A stretch of DNA of 5,644 bases from positions 1 through 5,644 of the forward strand of contig USBU01000090.1 in the NCBI GenBank assembly GCA_900553005.1, read 5' to 3'. The notes beneath the pieces are model-generated. The model was not told the origin of the DNA and did no database searches. It saw only the letters and a list, made by a program, of their open reading frames with translations. Within the stretch, counting starts at the first letter, position 1; each line of letters begins with the position of its first letter. A program made the position numbers and the translations under genes. Of the stretch, positions 1-5,644 are shown piece after piece. The DNA is from an uncultured Eubacteriales bacterium. GTDB lineage: Bacteria; Bacillota; Clostridia; Christensenellales; Pumilibacteraceae.

Positions 1-27
1 AATTTATTTATAACGAAGCTCTTATTG

Positions 28-44
28 ATAAAACAACGTTTTAT
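28..44. repeat. A/T-rich perfect inverted repeat
   Basis: ATAAAAC (28-34) and GTTTTAT (38-44) form a perfect 7-base hairpin around an AAC loop. It lies about 90 bases past the SDR stop. It lacks a GC-rich core and a following T run on either strand, so it is not a standard terminator; it could be an operator, an mRNA 3' structure or chance. Confidence 0.4.
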
Positions 45-45
45 G

Positions 46-79
46 CAGAAAATCGCGTAAGCCTGCGCGGACGGCGATT
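46..79 (-). terminator. Weak terminator-like hairpin after the SDR gene
   Basis: On the minus strand AATCGC (79 to 74) can pair with GCGATT (56 to 51); a bulged C allows two further pairs (GT with AC), giving about 8 pairs around a 12-base loop. It is followed by a short interrupted T run (TTCT within GCGATTTTCTGC). It lies about 57 bases past the SDR stop, a sensible place for operon termination, but the weak T tract keeps confidence low. Confidence 0.33.
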
Positions 80-135
80 GTTGTTATAAAGGACGGATTC
101 AAGTTTAAGCGCAATTTGTACGGGCGTCCGGCGCG

Positions 136-969
136 TTATTGTTTTTTACACAGCTCGTCGAATATTTCCATTCCGGAGGCTTTCATTACGGCAAGAACGA
201 CGGGCGCGCTTAACGACGGAGCGAGTTTATGAAACGCGCGCAGCGTTTTTGCGTCTGAACCGATAATTATGCGCTTTTTGCGTTTTTCCATGCCTTTCAG
301 TATTCTGCCGGCGGCTTTTTCCGCCGACGACGAAAGAAACGATATCAGCCTGCTTTCAAAAAAGTTTCCCGTATCCCTGAAAAGGTTGGTCTTGGTAAAG
401 CCGGGACACACGAATGACACGTAGATATCCTTTTCTTCCGCGGCAAACGCTTCGGTAAGGCTTTTAACGGCAGCTTTACTTGCGCTGTAAACCGCCGTCC
501 CGGCAAGAGGGCAGAGAGCGGCGGCGCTGGAAACGTTTACGATACCGGCGGAGCGGCTTTTTTTCAGGACGGGCAGAAGATTTTTTATCGAATAGTATAC
601 GGCTTTGTAATTGACGTCGGTCGTCCGTTCAAAAACTTCTTCGGCCGTATCGCGTAAGGGGATAAAGGGAGGCATGACGCCGGCGTTATTGATCAGTATA
701 TCGACGGCGGAGTTCTCGCGTATCAGCCGAGCGCCTAAGTCCTTCCAGAACGCTGCGTCGCTTACGTCTGCGGCGATATATTCGAAACGGCCGGAAAGAT
801 CTCCCAGGCCGTTTTTTACGTTTATAAGCTTGTCCGCGCTTCTTGCAATACCAATTACGCGGCAGCCGAAAACCGTGATCAGTTTTTCGGCGATGATTCT
901 GCCCATGCCGTCGGATGCGCCCGTAACTACCGCGCTTAGTCCGTAAAACCAACTTCTGTGCGGTTTCAT
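136..969 (-). CDS. Short-chain dehydrogenase/reductase (classical SDR), NADP(H)-type by sequence
   Basis: This is a 277-residue cytosolic oxidoreductase of the classical SDR family, which reduces or oxidises carbonyl/hydroxyl groups with NAD(P)H. Visible motifs are the Rossmann glycine motif TGASDGMG (16-23), Arg43 at the end of beta strand 2 (suggesting NADP(H)), D68-V69 beside the adenine pocket, NNAG (94-97), the catalytic Asn120, Ser148, and YSASK with Tyr161 and Lys165 (Ser-Tyr spacing 13, as usual), then PG (189-190). All tetrad residues are present, so it should be active. It is slightly longer than the common 250-residue SDR; the extra C-terminal part (about 215-277) is basic then hydrophobic (LSAPVVLAVMKAS) and resembles the tail of SDRs that act on lipid-like substrates, but no substrate can be named. 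Its ATG overlaps the stop of the upstream lipoprotein gene (ATGA), and a GAGAAG ribosome-binding site lies 8 bases before the start, inside that gene. It is therefore probably translationally coupled. Confidence 0.92.
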   Translation of the reverse strand: MKPHRSWFYGLSAVVTGASDGMGRIIAEKLITVFGCRVIGIARSADKLINVKNGLGDLSGRFEYIAADVSDAAFWKDLGARLIRENSAVDILINNAGVMPPFIPLRDTAEEVFERTTDVNYKAVYYSIKNLLPVLKKSRSAGIVNVSSAAALCPLAGTAVYSASKAAVKSLTEAFAAEEKDIYVSFVCPGFTKTNLFRDTGNFFESRLISFLSSSAEKAAGRILKGMEKRKKRIIIGSDAKTLRAFHKLAPSLSAPVVLAVMKASGMEIFDELCKKQ

Positions 970-1928
970 GCGGCGGGCTTCTCGGTTGTATAATCGGTAA
1001 GCTTGTATTCGGTGGTGTATTTAAGAGCGCTGTGTCCTACGTCGTATTCAAAGGTTTTAAACGATACCAGCGCTTTTTTCGTATATCGGTTTTCTCCGAC
1101 TTTAAAAGGCGTCATGGAATATTTCAGCTCTATCGGAGGACCGGAAAGAGAGTCGTTTATGGACAGATTGACGGTTATGGCGGAAATACTGCCCTGCTCG
1201 TCGAGATATTTTCCTCCGAACTGCGGCAGGTACATAGTTTCTTCCGCGCCTTCCGCGCTGCACGAAAACGTCATATTGTAATTGAAATATTCGCCTTTAA
1301 CGTGCATGTCGAAAAAGTTTGCCAAATTAAACACGTTTGTTCCGCCGGCTTTTACGTCGGTAAAGGAGCGGACGGCATAATAAAGCATTTCGTTATCATA
1401 TACGCTGACGAAGGATTGACCGGTAAAATTTATGACCGAGGTTTCCTTGCCCTTCATGGTAAGCTCGGATTTATATTCGGCATAATCGTTTTTCAGCACA
1501 TAGCTGTTGTTTACGGCGTTGTTTCTGTCAGCAAGTTCTACCGTTTTTTCAGAATACTGCGGCACAAGCGCGTCCGACTGGAAAACAACGAAGGAAGTGA
1601 TCCTATCGGTCTTTCCCGCGTCGGCGGCGCCGGCATTATCGTTGTAAGTAACGCTCATTTCCATAGATAGCCGGGAATAAGAAAAGTTAGTCTCGGCGTC
1701 CGTATGGTCATGTTCCAGCACATAAGTAACCGAGCCTTCCGCTACGGTTTCACCGGCGGCGTCGGTTTTATTCACCGAATATACGGATTTTTCATACGCG
1801 TCCGCGGCGGATGCGGTTGCGCTCCATGGCGGCGGGTTGTCCACTGCTACCGGCAGCGCGGCGCTTCCGCATGCGGCCAGCGACAGCACAGATAAAATCG
1901 ACAGTATCAAGCATACAATTTTTTTCAT
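966..1928 (-). CDS. Predicted lipoprotein of unknown function
   Basis: I do not recognise the family. The 320-residue product starts with a textbook lipoprotein signal: basic MKK, a hydrophobic stretch (4-17) and lipobox L17-A18-A19-C20, so Cys20 should be lipidated and about 301 residues should lie outside the membrane. The mature part begins with a flexible Ala/Pro/Ser-rich linker, then is rich in Thr, Ser, Tyr and Asn in alternating polar/hydrophobic runs, which suggests mostly beta structure. I see no catalytic motif, no further membrane segment and no cysteine pair. The frame stays open up to an ATG at 2024, but I place the start at 1928 for two reasons: the signal peptide begins there, and the extra 32 residues are basic, not signal-like and encoded across the promoter. 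AAGG lies 12 bases upstream, a rather long spacing, and a small AAGCG/CGCTT hairpin (1947-1961) sits just ahead of it. It is the first gene of an operon with the SDR. A substrate-binding or envelope role is possible but unsupported. Confidence 0.82.
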   Translation of the reverse strand: MKKIVCLILSILSVLSLAACGSAALPVAVDNPPPWSATASAADAYEKSVYSVNKTDAAGETVAEGSVTYVLEHDHTDAETNFSYSRLSMEMSVTYNDNAGAADAGKTDRITSFVVFQSDALVPQYSEKTVELADRNNAVNNSYVLKNDYAEYKSELTMKGKETSVINFTGQSFVSVYDNEMLYYAVRSFTDVKAGGTNVFNLANFFDMHVKGEYFNYNMTFSCSAEGAEETMYLPQFGGKYLDEQGSISAITVNLSINDSLSGPPIELKYSMTPFKVGENRYTKKALVSFKTFEYDVGHSALKYTTEYKLTDYTTEKPAA

Positions 1929-1994
1929 TTTTCTCAGTAACCTTAAAAGCGTGTTTCGCTTACTGTATTTATTACGTAAAATACGTCGACATGA

Positions 1995-2024
1995 ATTATA
2001 GCACACGTCGGCCTCTTTAAGCAA
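1995..2024 (-). promoter_or_regulatory. Extended -10 promoter of the lipoprotein-SDR operon
   Basis: Reading the minus strand, a perfect TATAAT (2000 to 1995) is preceded directly by TGC, giving an extended -10 (TGCTATAAT). A partial -35, TTGCTT (2024 to 2019), lies 18 bases upstream. Transcription would start near 1987, leaving a leader of about 60 bases before the lipoprotein ATG at 1928. The leader starts with an ACGTA/TACGT hairpin (1974-1986). The motifs are seen directly; activity is inferred. Confidence 0.72.
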
Positions 2025-2060
2025 GCGTTTCCGCGAAATTTAGCCTTGCAAGCGGTTTCG
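2021..2060. repeat. Pair of near-identical direct repeats in the divergent intergenic region
   Basis: GCAAGCG occurs at 2021-2027 and again at 2048-2054, 27 bases apart; the similarity continues imperfectly as TTTCCG versus GTTTCG. The first copy overlaps the -35 of the lipoprotein promoter. Just before the second is the palindrome CTTGCAAG (2045-2052). A regulator-binding role is possible, but such short matches could arise by chance. Confidence 0.3.
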
Positions 2061-2094
2061 TTTCGGTCTTTTGCCGCCAAATTACGTTTGCGGC

Positions 2095-2110
2095 TTTCAA
2101 TCGCTTGAAA
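2095..2110. repeat. Perfect inverted repeat over the addB -35 element
   Basis: TTTCAA (2095-2100), a TCGC spacer and TTGAAA (2105-2110) form a perfect 6-base inverted repeat whose right arm is exactly the -35 hexamer of the addB promoter. Outer GCGG (2090-2093) and CCGC (2114-2117) extend the dyad asymmetrically. Because it lies upstream of the predicted start site, it would act as DNA, for example as an operator, not as an mRNA hairpin. Confidence 0.4.
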
Positions 2111-2133
2111 AATCCGCGTGAAAAATGTAAAAT
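2105..2133 (+). promoter_or_regulatory. Sigma-A-type promoter of addB-addA, giving a nearly leaderless mRNA
   Basis: TTGAAA (2105-2110; 5 of 6 to consensus) and TAAAAT (2128-2133; 5 of 6) are separated by the ideal 17 bases. Transcription 6-8 bases beyond the -10 would begin around 2139-2142, only a few bases before the addB ATG at 2144. This fits the absence of any Shine-Dalgarno-like sequence before addB. The hexamers and spacing are seen directly; start site and activity are inferred. Confidence 0.72.
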
Positions 2134-2143
2134 TAAAGCGTAA

Positions 2144-5092
2144 ATGGAAATCGTTTATGAAAAAACTTACGCGGACGCATTGGACGCGATAATAAAAAAA
2201 ACCTCTTGCAGGACGGTTGATCTCGGTATCCGGCATCTTATAATAGTGCCCGATATATATACTTTCATGCTGGAAAAACGCTTGTTCCTTGCCGGATCGG
2301 GCTCTTTCGATTTGGAGGTCACGACGTTTAACCGTCTGTATCAGCGGCTTATTACGGATAAAAAAGCACTTTCCAAGCAGGGTGCGCTTATGCTTCTTAA
2401 AAGGCTTTGCCGCGTTCATGCGTCCGAGCTTGTCTGTTTTTCGCGCTCTGCATTAAGGCCCGGTTTCGCCCTTAAGCTATACGACGTTTTCAATACTCTC
2501 AGCGCGTGCTCGGTCAGTCCTGAGGAGCTTGCCGGCGCTGAGGGAATGCTTAAAGCCGCGGATATAGCTCTTTTGTACCGCGAATATCTCGACGAAACGA
2601 GAGATAAATACGTGGACGCCGCCGGCAGGACGCGTATTCTTACCGAGACGGCAGAAAAAAGCGGGCTGTTTAAAGACTGTCATGTGTACGTAGCGTTGTA
2701 CGACGCTTTTACCGCGCAGCTTAAAAAACTGCTGGACGCCATAGATTCAAGCGCGCTTTCGCTTACCGTGGCCGCGCCGCCGGTAAAGTACGATTGCGAA
2801 GTTACTGCGCCTGTCGAAATCATGGGCTGTCCCGACGCGCCTGTCGAGTATAAGGAGGCGGCTAAGCGTATCCGCTGGTACGCTTATAACGGCGGAAGAT
2901 ACGGCGACGTTTGTCTTATCGACGAAAGGGGAGAATACGATACCGTAAGGCGTATATTCGACGAATACGGAATCCCGTATTACGCGGAGAAAAAGCTTCC
3001 TCTGTCTGGCACAGAGCTTGCGCGGTTCGTATTTGCCGCTCTCGAAGCCAAGCGGCGGGGCTGCCGAACCGAAGATATGCTTTCCCTTGCGCGCAATTAT
3101 TACGTAGGCGCGGAAAAGTCAGACGCGGACGAATTTTGCAACTATACGCTTTCCCGCTGCGTGGATTATCTCGGCTTTTCGGAGGAATTTACTCCCGGCG
3201 GCGCAGTCGAAGAGGAAAGCGCTGCTGCGGCCGAAAGAGTCAGGGCGCGTCTGGCGGCCTTATTGAACGAGCTTAACGGCTGCTTTGACGGCAGTGCGGA
3301 GTTCGCTTCGTCTCTGAAGCGTCTTTTAGAACGCTCCGGCGCGCGCGAAAGGACCGAAGAGCTTGCCAAGGCGGACGGCAGAAACCTGACCGGCGTTTAC
3401 GATAAAGCAATTGAACTGATCGAGCTTTTTTCCGCGTTGTATTCGGGGGAGAATTGCTCGCCGGAGGAGCTTATCGACGTTTTAACCGAGGGCTTTGCGG
3501 GTACGGAAATTTCTTTGCTTCCCAATCTTTCTGATACGGTCCAGATCGGCCCGCTTGCGCAATTCCGCGGACAAAGACCTAAATTTGCCGTTATCGCGGG
3601 CTTTAACGACGGCGTTATTCCCGCCTACATGCGCGACGAGGGGCTGCTTTCCGATGCCGAAGCCGGTCGACTTGAAAGTTATAAAGTTAAGCTTGAACCT
3701 CGGATAGAGGAGAAAAACGCGCTTTGCCGGCTGGAGCTGTGGCAGCTTTTGCACTCGTGCGAAAGACTGTTTATAACGTATTCGCAGGAGGACGGACAAA
3801 AGCCGGCCTACGATCTTAAGCTGCTGGCGGCAAAAAACGTCTCCGCGTCTCACGCCTTGTATTCCGATTATTACGGACAGGCGAGAGACAGGGAAACCGC
3901 GCCGGATTTGATAGCCCGCAGGCTCGGAAGCCGCTTTGGCGCGCTGGAGACGCTGCTTACCCGCGGCGACCTTAAATTTTCTCCGTCGGTGGCCGCGGCT
4001 TTGAGCGACGAATATTTAAGATATTTCTCAGTTAAGCGGGACGCGGCGTTTCTCTCGCCGGACAAAGGGCTGTTTTTCCGTGACGGAGCCACTTCGGTCA
4101 GCGCTTTGCAGACTTATTTTCAGTGTCCGTATATGTATTTCATGCGCTACGGATTAAAGCTGAGTAAGGCGGACGACGGAAAGGTTACGCCCGTCGACGT
4201 CGGACTTCTGCTGCATAAGGTGGTGGAGTTGTTTGTGGATGAGGACATGCCGTCCGACGTGGAGGCTTTTGTGCGCGCCGCCGTGCAAAACGAGCTTGAT
4301 ACGTATCAAAAATACAAATATCGTGCCAACGAGCGCATATTCGCGCAGGTCGTTAAGGAGGCGGAAGTTCTGTGCCGGGTAGTGGCCGGACAGATTGCCG
4401 CCGGAAGCTTTAAGCCTTTTATGACGGAGGCGTCCTTCGGAAAAGAAAACTCCAAGCTGAAGACCGTTTGTCTTCCCGGCGGAATAAGGCTGATGGGAGA
4501 AATTGACAGAATCGACCTTTACAAGGATTTTGCGCGCGTAATCGACTATAAGACGGGCCAGACGCATTTTTCATATTCAGATCTATATTTCGGCAGAAAG
4601 ATTCAGCTTATGATATATATGCGCGTGCTGATAGAAAACGGATATCGGCCGGCGGGATTTTTCTATTTTCCTTTTTCGGTATCCTGGCGGGACGACGAAT
4701 TTTCGCACAGGCTTACGGGCGCCTTCAACGCCTCGGAGGAAATACTTTACGCGCTTGACAATTCTTTAGCTTACGGCGGGAAAAGCGCCGTTATAGAGGC
4801 TAGCGTCAAGGCGGATAAAACCGGCGCATTAAAGCTGAACAAAACCGGCAGAGCATGCGCGGAAAGCAGGCTTGCGGCTTTGTCGGAATACGCCGAGGCG
4901 GTTGCCGGACGCGCGGCGGAGGAAATTGCTTCGGGTTGCATCATACCTTCTCCGGCGGAAAGCGGCGGCAGACGGGCGTGCGCGTTCTGCGATTACGCGG
5001 CGGTATGCGGAGCGGAGGCGGCAGGACGCAGATGCGAGGGCGTCAGAGCGGATGAAATCGAAGCGGCGGTGAAAGACAATGGGCTACACTGA
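2144..5092 (+). CDS. addB: AddB/RexB-like subunit of the AddAB ATP-dependent nuclease-helicase
   Basis: With AddA this subunit forms the cytosolic complex that unwinds and resects double-strand breaks and, in studied relatives, recognises Chi to load RecA; AddB nuclease cuts one strand. Family signs in order: IVPDIYTF (34-41), YDAFT at the Walker B-like position (186-190), YGDVCLID (253-260) and IPYYAEKK (277-284), FAVIAGFNDGVIP (481-493), then the nuclease domain with QCPYMYF (Cys661), LLLHKVVE (His691), GEIDRID (Asp788) and IDYKTG (Asp801, Lys803). Cys661 with C946-X2-C949-X5-C955 matches the iron-sulfur staple of AddB nucleases. There is no Walker A (GxxxxGKT/S) near the N terminus, unlike Bacillus-type AddB and like RexB. 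The start is fixed upstream by an in-frame TAA at 2141-2143, so no missing N-terminal exon can be added. At 982 residues it is shorter than the roughly 1,100-1,170 of many AddB. No Shine-Dalgarno is visible. addA follows with a 14-base overlap. Confidence 0.94.
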   Translation: MEIVYEKTYADALDAIIKKTSCRTVDLGIRHLIIVPDIYTFMLEKRLFLAGSGSFDLEVTTFNRLYQRLITDKKALSKQGALMLLKRLCRVHASELVCFSRSALRPGFALKLYDVFNTLSACSVSPEELAGAEGMLKAADIALLYREYLDETRDKYVDAAGRTRILTETAEKSGLFKDCHVYVALYDAFTAQLKKLLDAIDSSALSLTVAAPPVKYDCEVTAPVEIMGCPDAPVEYKEAAKRIRWYAYNGGRYGDVCLIDERGEYDTVRRIFDEYGIPYYAEKKLPLSGTELARFVFAALEAKRRGCRTEDMLSLARNYYVGAEKSDADEFCNYTLSRCVDYLGFSEEFTPGGAVEEESAAAAERVRARLAALLNELNGCFDGSAEFASSLKRLLERSGARERTEELAKADGRNLTGVYDKAIELIELFSALYSGENCSPEELIDVLTEGFAGTEISLLPNLSDTVQIGPLAQFRGQRPKFAVIAGFNDGVIPAYMRDEGLLSDAEAGRLESYKVKLEPRIEEKNALCRLELWQLLHSCERLFITYSQEDGQKPAYDLKLLAAKNVSASHALYSDYYGQARDRETAPDLIARRLGSRFGALETLLTRGDLKFSPSVAAALSDEYLRYFSVKRDAAFLSPDKGLFFRDGATSVSALQTYFQCPYMYFMRYGLKLSKADDGKVTPVDVGLLLHKVVELFVDEDMPSDVEAFVRAAVQNELDTYQKYKYRANERIFAQVVKEAEVLCRVVAGQIAAGSFKPFMTEASFGKENSKLKTVCLPGGIRLMGEIDRIDLYKDFARVIDYKTGQTHFSYSDLYFGRKIQLMIYMRVLIENGYRPAGFFYFPFSVSWRDDEFSHRLTGAFNASEEILYALDNSLAYGGKSAVIEASVKADKTGALKLNKTGRACAESRLAALSEYAEAVAGRAAEEIASGCIIPSPAESGGRRACAFCDYAAVCGAEAAGRRCEGVRADEIEAAVKDNGLH
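5065..5072 (+). promoter_or_regulatory. Strong Shine-Dalgarno of addA inside the addB 3' end
   Basis: GGCGGTGA matches the ideal GGAGGTGA at 7 of 8 bases and lies 6 bases before the ATG at 5079. It settles the addA start, and contrasts with the lack of any such site ahead of addB. Confidence 0.75.
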
Positions 5093-5596
5093 TTTGCAGA
5101 AAAAAGCTATATACGAGCGCGGCGGAAATCTTTTGGTATCCGCTTCGGCCGGCAGCGGCAAAACTACCGTGATGATTCAGCGGGTTTTGTCGCTTTTAAG
5201 CGAGGGCGCGTCGCTTGAGAATATGGTCATATGCACGTTTACGCGCAGCGCAGCCGCTGATATGCGCGACAAGCTTTCCGCCGCGCTCATGGAACGCGCC
5301 GAACGTGGCGACGGCTTTGCCGAGACTCAGCTCCTGCTGCTGCCCGGCGCCGAGATAAGCACTCTGCACAGTTGGTGCCAGCGGCTTATACGCTCTTATT
5401 TTTACGTTTTGGACGTTGATCCCGCGTTTGAGATCGTGGACGAGGCCGAGTCTGAAGCCATGCTTTCAGCCGCCGCGGCCGAGGCTGTAGAAGACGCTAT
5501 CGCCAGGGCGGAAGCCGATTTTACGCTTTTTTACGATATAATGCTTGTAAGGCGCGGCGACGACGCTCTTAAAAATCTGATCAAAAGGACTTATCG
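5079..5596 (+). CDS. addA: AddA, helicase-nuclease subunit of AddAB (N-terminal part, 3' end missing)
   Basis: AddA is the UvrD/Rep-like SF1A 3'-to-5' helicase motor of AddAB, with a second nuclease domain at its C terminus; it works with the AddB encoded just upstream. The first 172 codons are present of a protein usually around 1,200 residues. Visible are the Q motif region (TDLQKKAI, Gln7), Walker A SASAGSGKTT (21-30, Lys28), motif Ia-like CTFTRSAAADMRDKL (52-66), ISTLHSWC (93-100) and DVDPAFEIVDEAE (112-124), all typical of AddA and intact, so the motor looks functional as far as seen. The later helicase motifs and the nuclease domain are outside the window. The ATG overlaps the end of addB by 14 bases and has a strong Shine-Dalgarno, indicating coupled translation. 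The frame stays open to the last base, but everything from 5597 is adapter: the translated tail CLLYTSPSPRDGATS is artefact and must not be annotated as AddA. Confidence 0.93.
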
Positions 5597-5644
5597 CTGT
5601 CTCTTATACACATCTCCGAGCCCACGAGACGGAGCTACATCTCG
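5597..5644. other. Unremoved Illumina Nextera adapter (sequencing artefact)
   Basis: The genomic sequence stops at 5596. Positions 5597-5615 are the 19-base Tn5 mosaic end CTGTCTCTTATACACATCT. Positions 5616-5630 are CCGAGCCCACGAGAC, the rest of the Nextera Read 2 adapter. Positions 5631-5638 (GGAGCTAC) sit where the i7 index belongs and, from memory, match Nextera XT index N718. Positions 5639-5644 (ATCTCG) are the start of the P7 flow-cell sequence. The order and spacing are exactly those of read-through past a short library insert. Confidence 0.98.

Noticed and set aside
81..95. TTATAAAGG as a plus-strand -10 element upstream of an unseen gene
   Set aside because: No -35 is present at suitable spacing, and the transcript would run antisense into the SDR gene with no open frame.
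611..946. 111-codon open frame on the plus strand, opposite the SDR gene
   Set aside because: The SDR motifs on the other strand are complete, and this frame is Ser/Arg-rich with no family signs.
1032..1670. 212-codon open frame on the plus strand, opposite the lipoprotein gene
   Set aside because: It is antisense to a supported gene, has no ribosome-binding site or recognisable motif, and is low in complexity typical of a shadow frame.
1929..2024. N-terminal extension of the lipoprotein to the ATG at 2024
   Set aside because: The extra 32 residues are basic and not signal-like, the stretch contains the extended -10 promoter, and the lipoprotein signal begins cleanly at 1928.
1943..2419. 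158-codon minus-strand frame across the divergent region and the addB start
   Set aside because: It runs through both promoters and the addB N terminus, and its product is Lys/Arg/Phe-rich with no recognisable domain.
2911..3276. 121-codon plus-strand frame inside addB
   Set aside because: It is very Arg-rich, as expected for an out-of-frame reading of addB, and has no plausible start signal.
3482..3853. 123-codon minus-strand frame inside addB
   Set aside because: It lies opposite the conserved FNDGVIP region of AddB; no motif or ribosome-binding site supports it.
1..5596. A new defence or mobile system linked to AddAB
   Set aside because: No integrase, toxin, CRISPR, retron or nuclease gene besides addB/addA is present; both operons read as ordinary chromosomal genes with similar base composition.
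5597..5615. Tn5/IS50 mosaic end, which could suggest a transposon insertion in addA
   Set aside because: It is followed exactly by the Nextera Read 2 adapter, an index and the start of P7, with no transposase or target duplication; it is library adapter, not a mobile element.

Overview
The window holds three complete protein genes, one 3'-truncated gene and a stretch of unremoved sequencing adapter. The best guess for the source is a mid-GC Gram-positive-type bacterium, probably an uncultured member of the Bacillota/Clostridia assembled from a metagenome. The grounds are an AddAB-type (not RecBCD) recombination nuclease-helicase, a classical lipobox lipoprotein and sigma-A-like promoters. Assignment below phylum level is not supported by what is visible.

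Layout: 1-135 is non-coding and holds an A/T-rich perfect inverted repeat and a weak terminator-like hairpin behind the leftward operon. On the minus strand, a predicted lipoprotein of unknown function (1928 down to 966) and a classical short-chain dehydrogenase/reductase (969 down to 136) overlap by 4 bases (ATGA) and form a two-gene operon. A good extended -10 promoter drives them from about 2024-1995. This promoter also shows that the lipoprotein starts at 1928, not at the upstream in-frame ATG at 2024.

A divergent intergenic region (1929-2143) follows. On the plus strand, a TTGAAA-N17-TAAAAT promoter lies so close to addB that the mRNA should be almost leaderless. addB (2144-5092) and addA (5079 onward) overlap by 14 bases and encode the two subunits of the AddAB/RexAB ATP-dependent nuclease-helicase. 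This complex resects double-strand breaks and prepares them for RecA-dependent recombination. AddB keeps its RecB-family nuclease motifs and the four cysteines of the iron-sulfur staple, but lacks the N-terminal Walker A motif of Bacillus-type AddB, as RexB proteins do. AddA is present only as its first 172 codons, with intact Q motif, Walker A and motif Ia/Ib-like sequence.

The last 48 bases (5597-5644) are not genomic: they are the Nextera/Tn5 mosaic end, the Read 2 adapter, an 8-base index and the start of P7. Any AddA translation past residue 172 is artefact. I see no tRNA, rRNA, CRISPR array, integrase or insertion sequence, and no convincing new multi-gene system. The less ordinary points are the leaderless-looking addB promoter, the Walker-less AddB and the lipoprotein-SDR operon of unknown role.
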